Below are positions 63,995-64,000 of a stretch of 64,000 nt of DNA, in pieces. Every line of letters starts with the position of its first letter. The stretch's first letter is position 1. The position numbers and the translations under genes are program-made. This DNA is from Microcella daejeonensis (lineage in GTDB: Bacteria > Actinomycetota > Actinomycetes > Actinomycetales > Microbacteriaceae). The stretch spans positions 1,984,001-2,048,000 of the forward strand of contig NZ_CP113089.1 in the NCBI RefSeq assembly GCF_026625045.1, given 5' to 3'. A model generated the notes under the pieces. The model did no database searches and was not told where the DNA came from. It saw only the letters and a list, made by a program, of their open reading frames with translations.

Positions 63995-64000
63995 CCGTCT

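Overview
The window is a stretch of high-GC actinobacterial chromosome. The gene set points to Microbacteriaceae or a close relative: SigR/RsrA, the fused Kgd 2-oxoglutarate enzyme, GuaB1, NnrD, DUF2510 and Septum_form proteins, and an accD1-accA1-fadE locus of mycobacterial type. Coding density is very high. Genes are packed into operons with 4-base ATGA/GTGA overlaps, and many transcription units appear leaderless (a TANNNT -10 hexamer exactly 6 nt before the start codon). I saw no rRNA, tRNA, CRISPR array, transposase or prophage gene.

Layout. 1-5046: an aromatic catabolic island with an IclR regulator, maleylacetate reductase, hydroxyquinol 1,2-dioxygenase and a phenol/resorcinol-type flavin monooxygenase, which together convert a resorcinol-like phenol to 3-oxoadipate. 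5174-10618: a peptide-type ABC importer, with a fused double ATPase facing two permeases and a lipoprotein receptor. 10799-14640: a Septum_form lipoprotein, hisN, rsgA and aroA. 14686-15671: sigR-rsrA with a textbook sigma-R promoter. 15771-19556: kgd. 19685-23646: guaB1 and two CNNM/CorC-type membrane proteins. 23740-31947: OYE-type reductase, NnrD, a GT87-like membrane protein, a thiamine-binding-like protein, an aldo-keto reductase, a DUF4386/TetR pair and an SSB paralogue.

31958-37209 is a four-gene signalling cluster: a membrane protein with a kinase-like DHp helix but no ATPase domain, a lone receiver, a four-PAS hybrid kinase and a receiver-HTH protein. 37574-41432: EttA, a hotdog thioesterase and an NCS1 permease. 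41509-42671 is a small island of probable zinc-starvation genes: a cysteine-free ribosomal protein L36 (40 aa) and a COG0523-like protein without a P-loop, divergent around one Zur-like palindrome. 42697-44740: DUF1003, TesB and an unknown protein.

45013-55768 encodes branched-chain/leucine degradation: an E1alpha-E1beta-E2 operon, then a TetR regulator divergent from accD1-accA1-fadE-MaoC-CitE, with the probable operator inside the promoter. 55801-63964: DUF2510 protein, HxlR/QorB redox pair, a trHbO-type globin with MscS, aminopeptidase N and an amylosucrase.

Three themes connect the genes. Thiol/electrophile stress: SigR-RsrA, plus sigma-R-like promoter elements before qorB and, more weakly, before the OYE gene. 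Zinc limitation: the L36/COG0523 pair. Acyl-CoA and aromatic carbon use feeding the Kgd-centred TCA cycle. The most novel-looking items are the DHp-only kinase-like protein cluster, the zinc island, a (HDHSR)x5 repeat at the E1alpha start, and twin hairpins upstream of the signalling operon.
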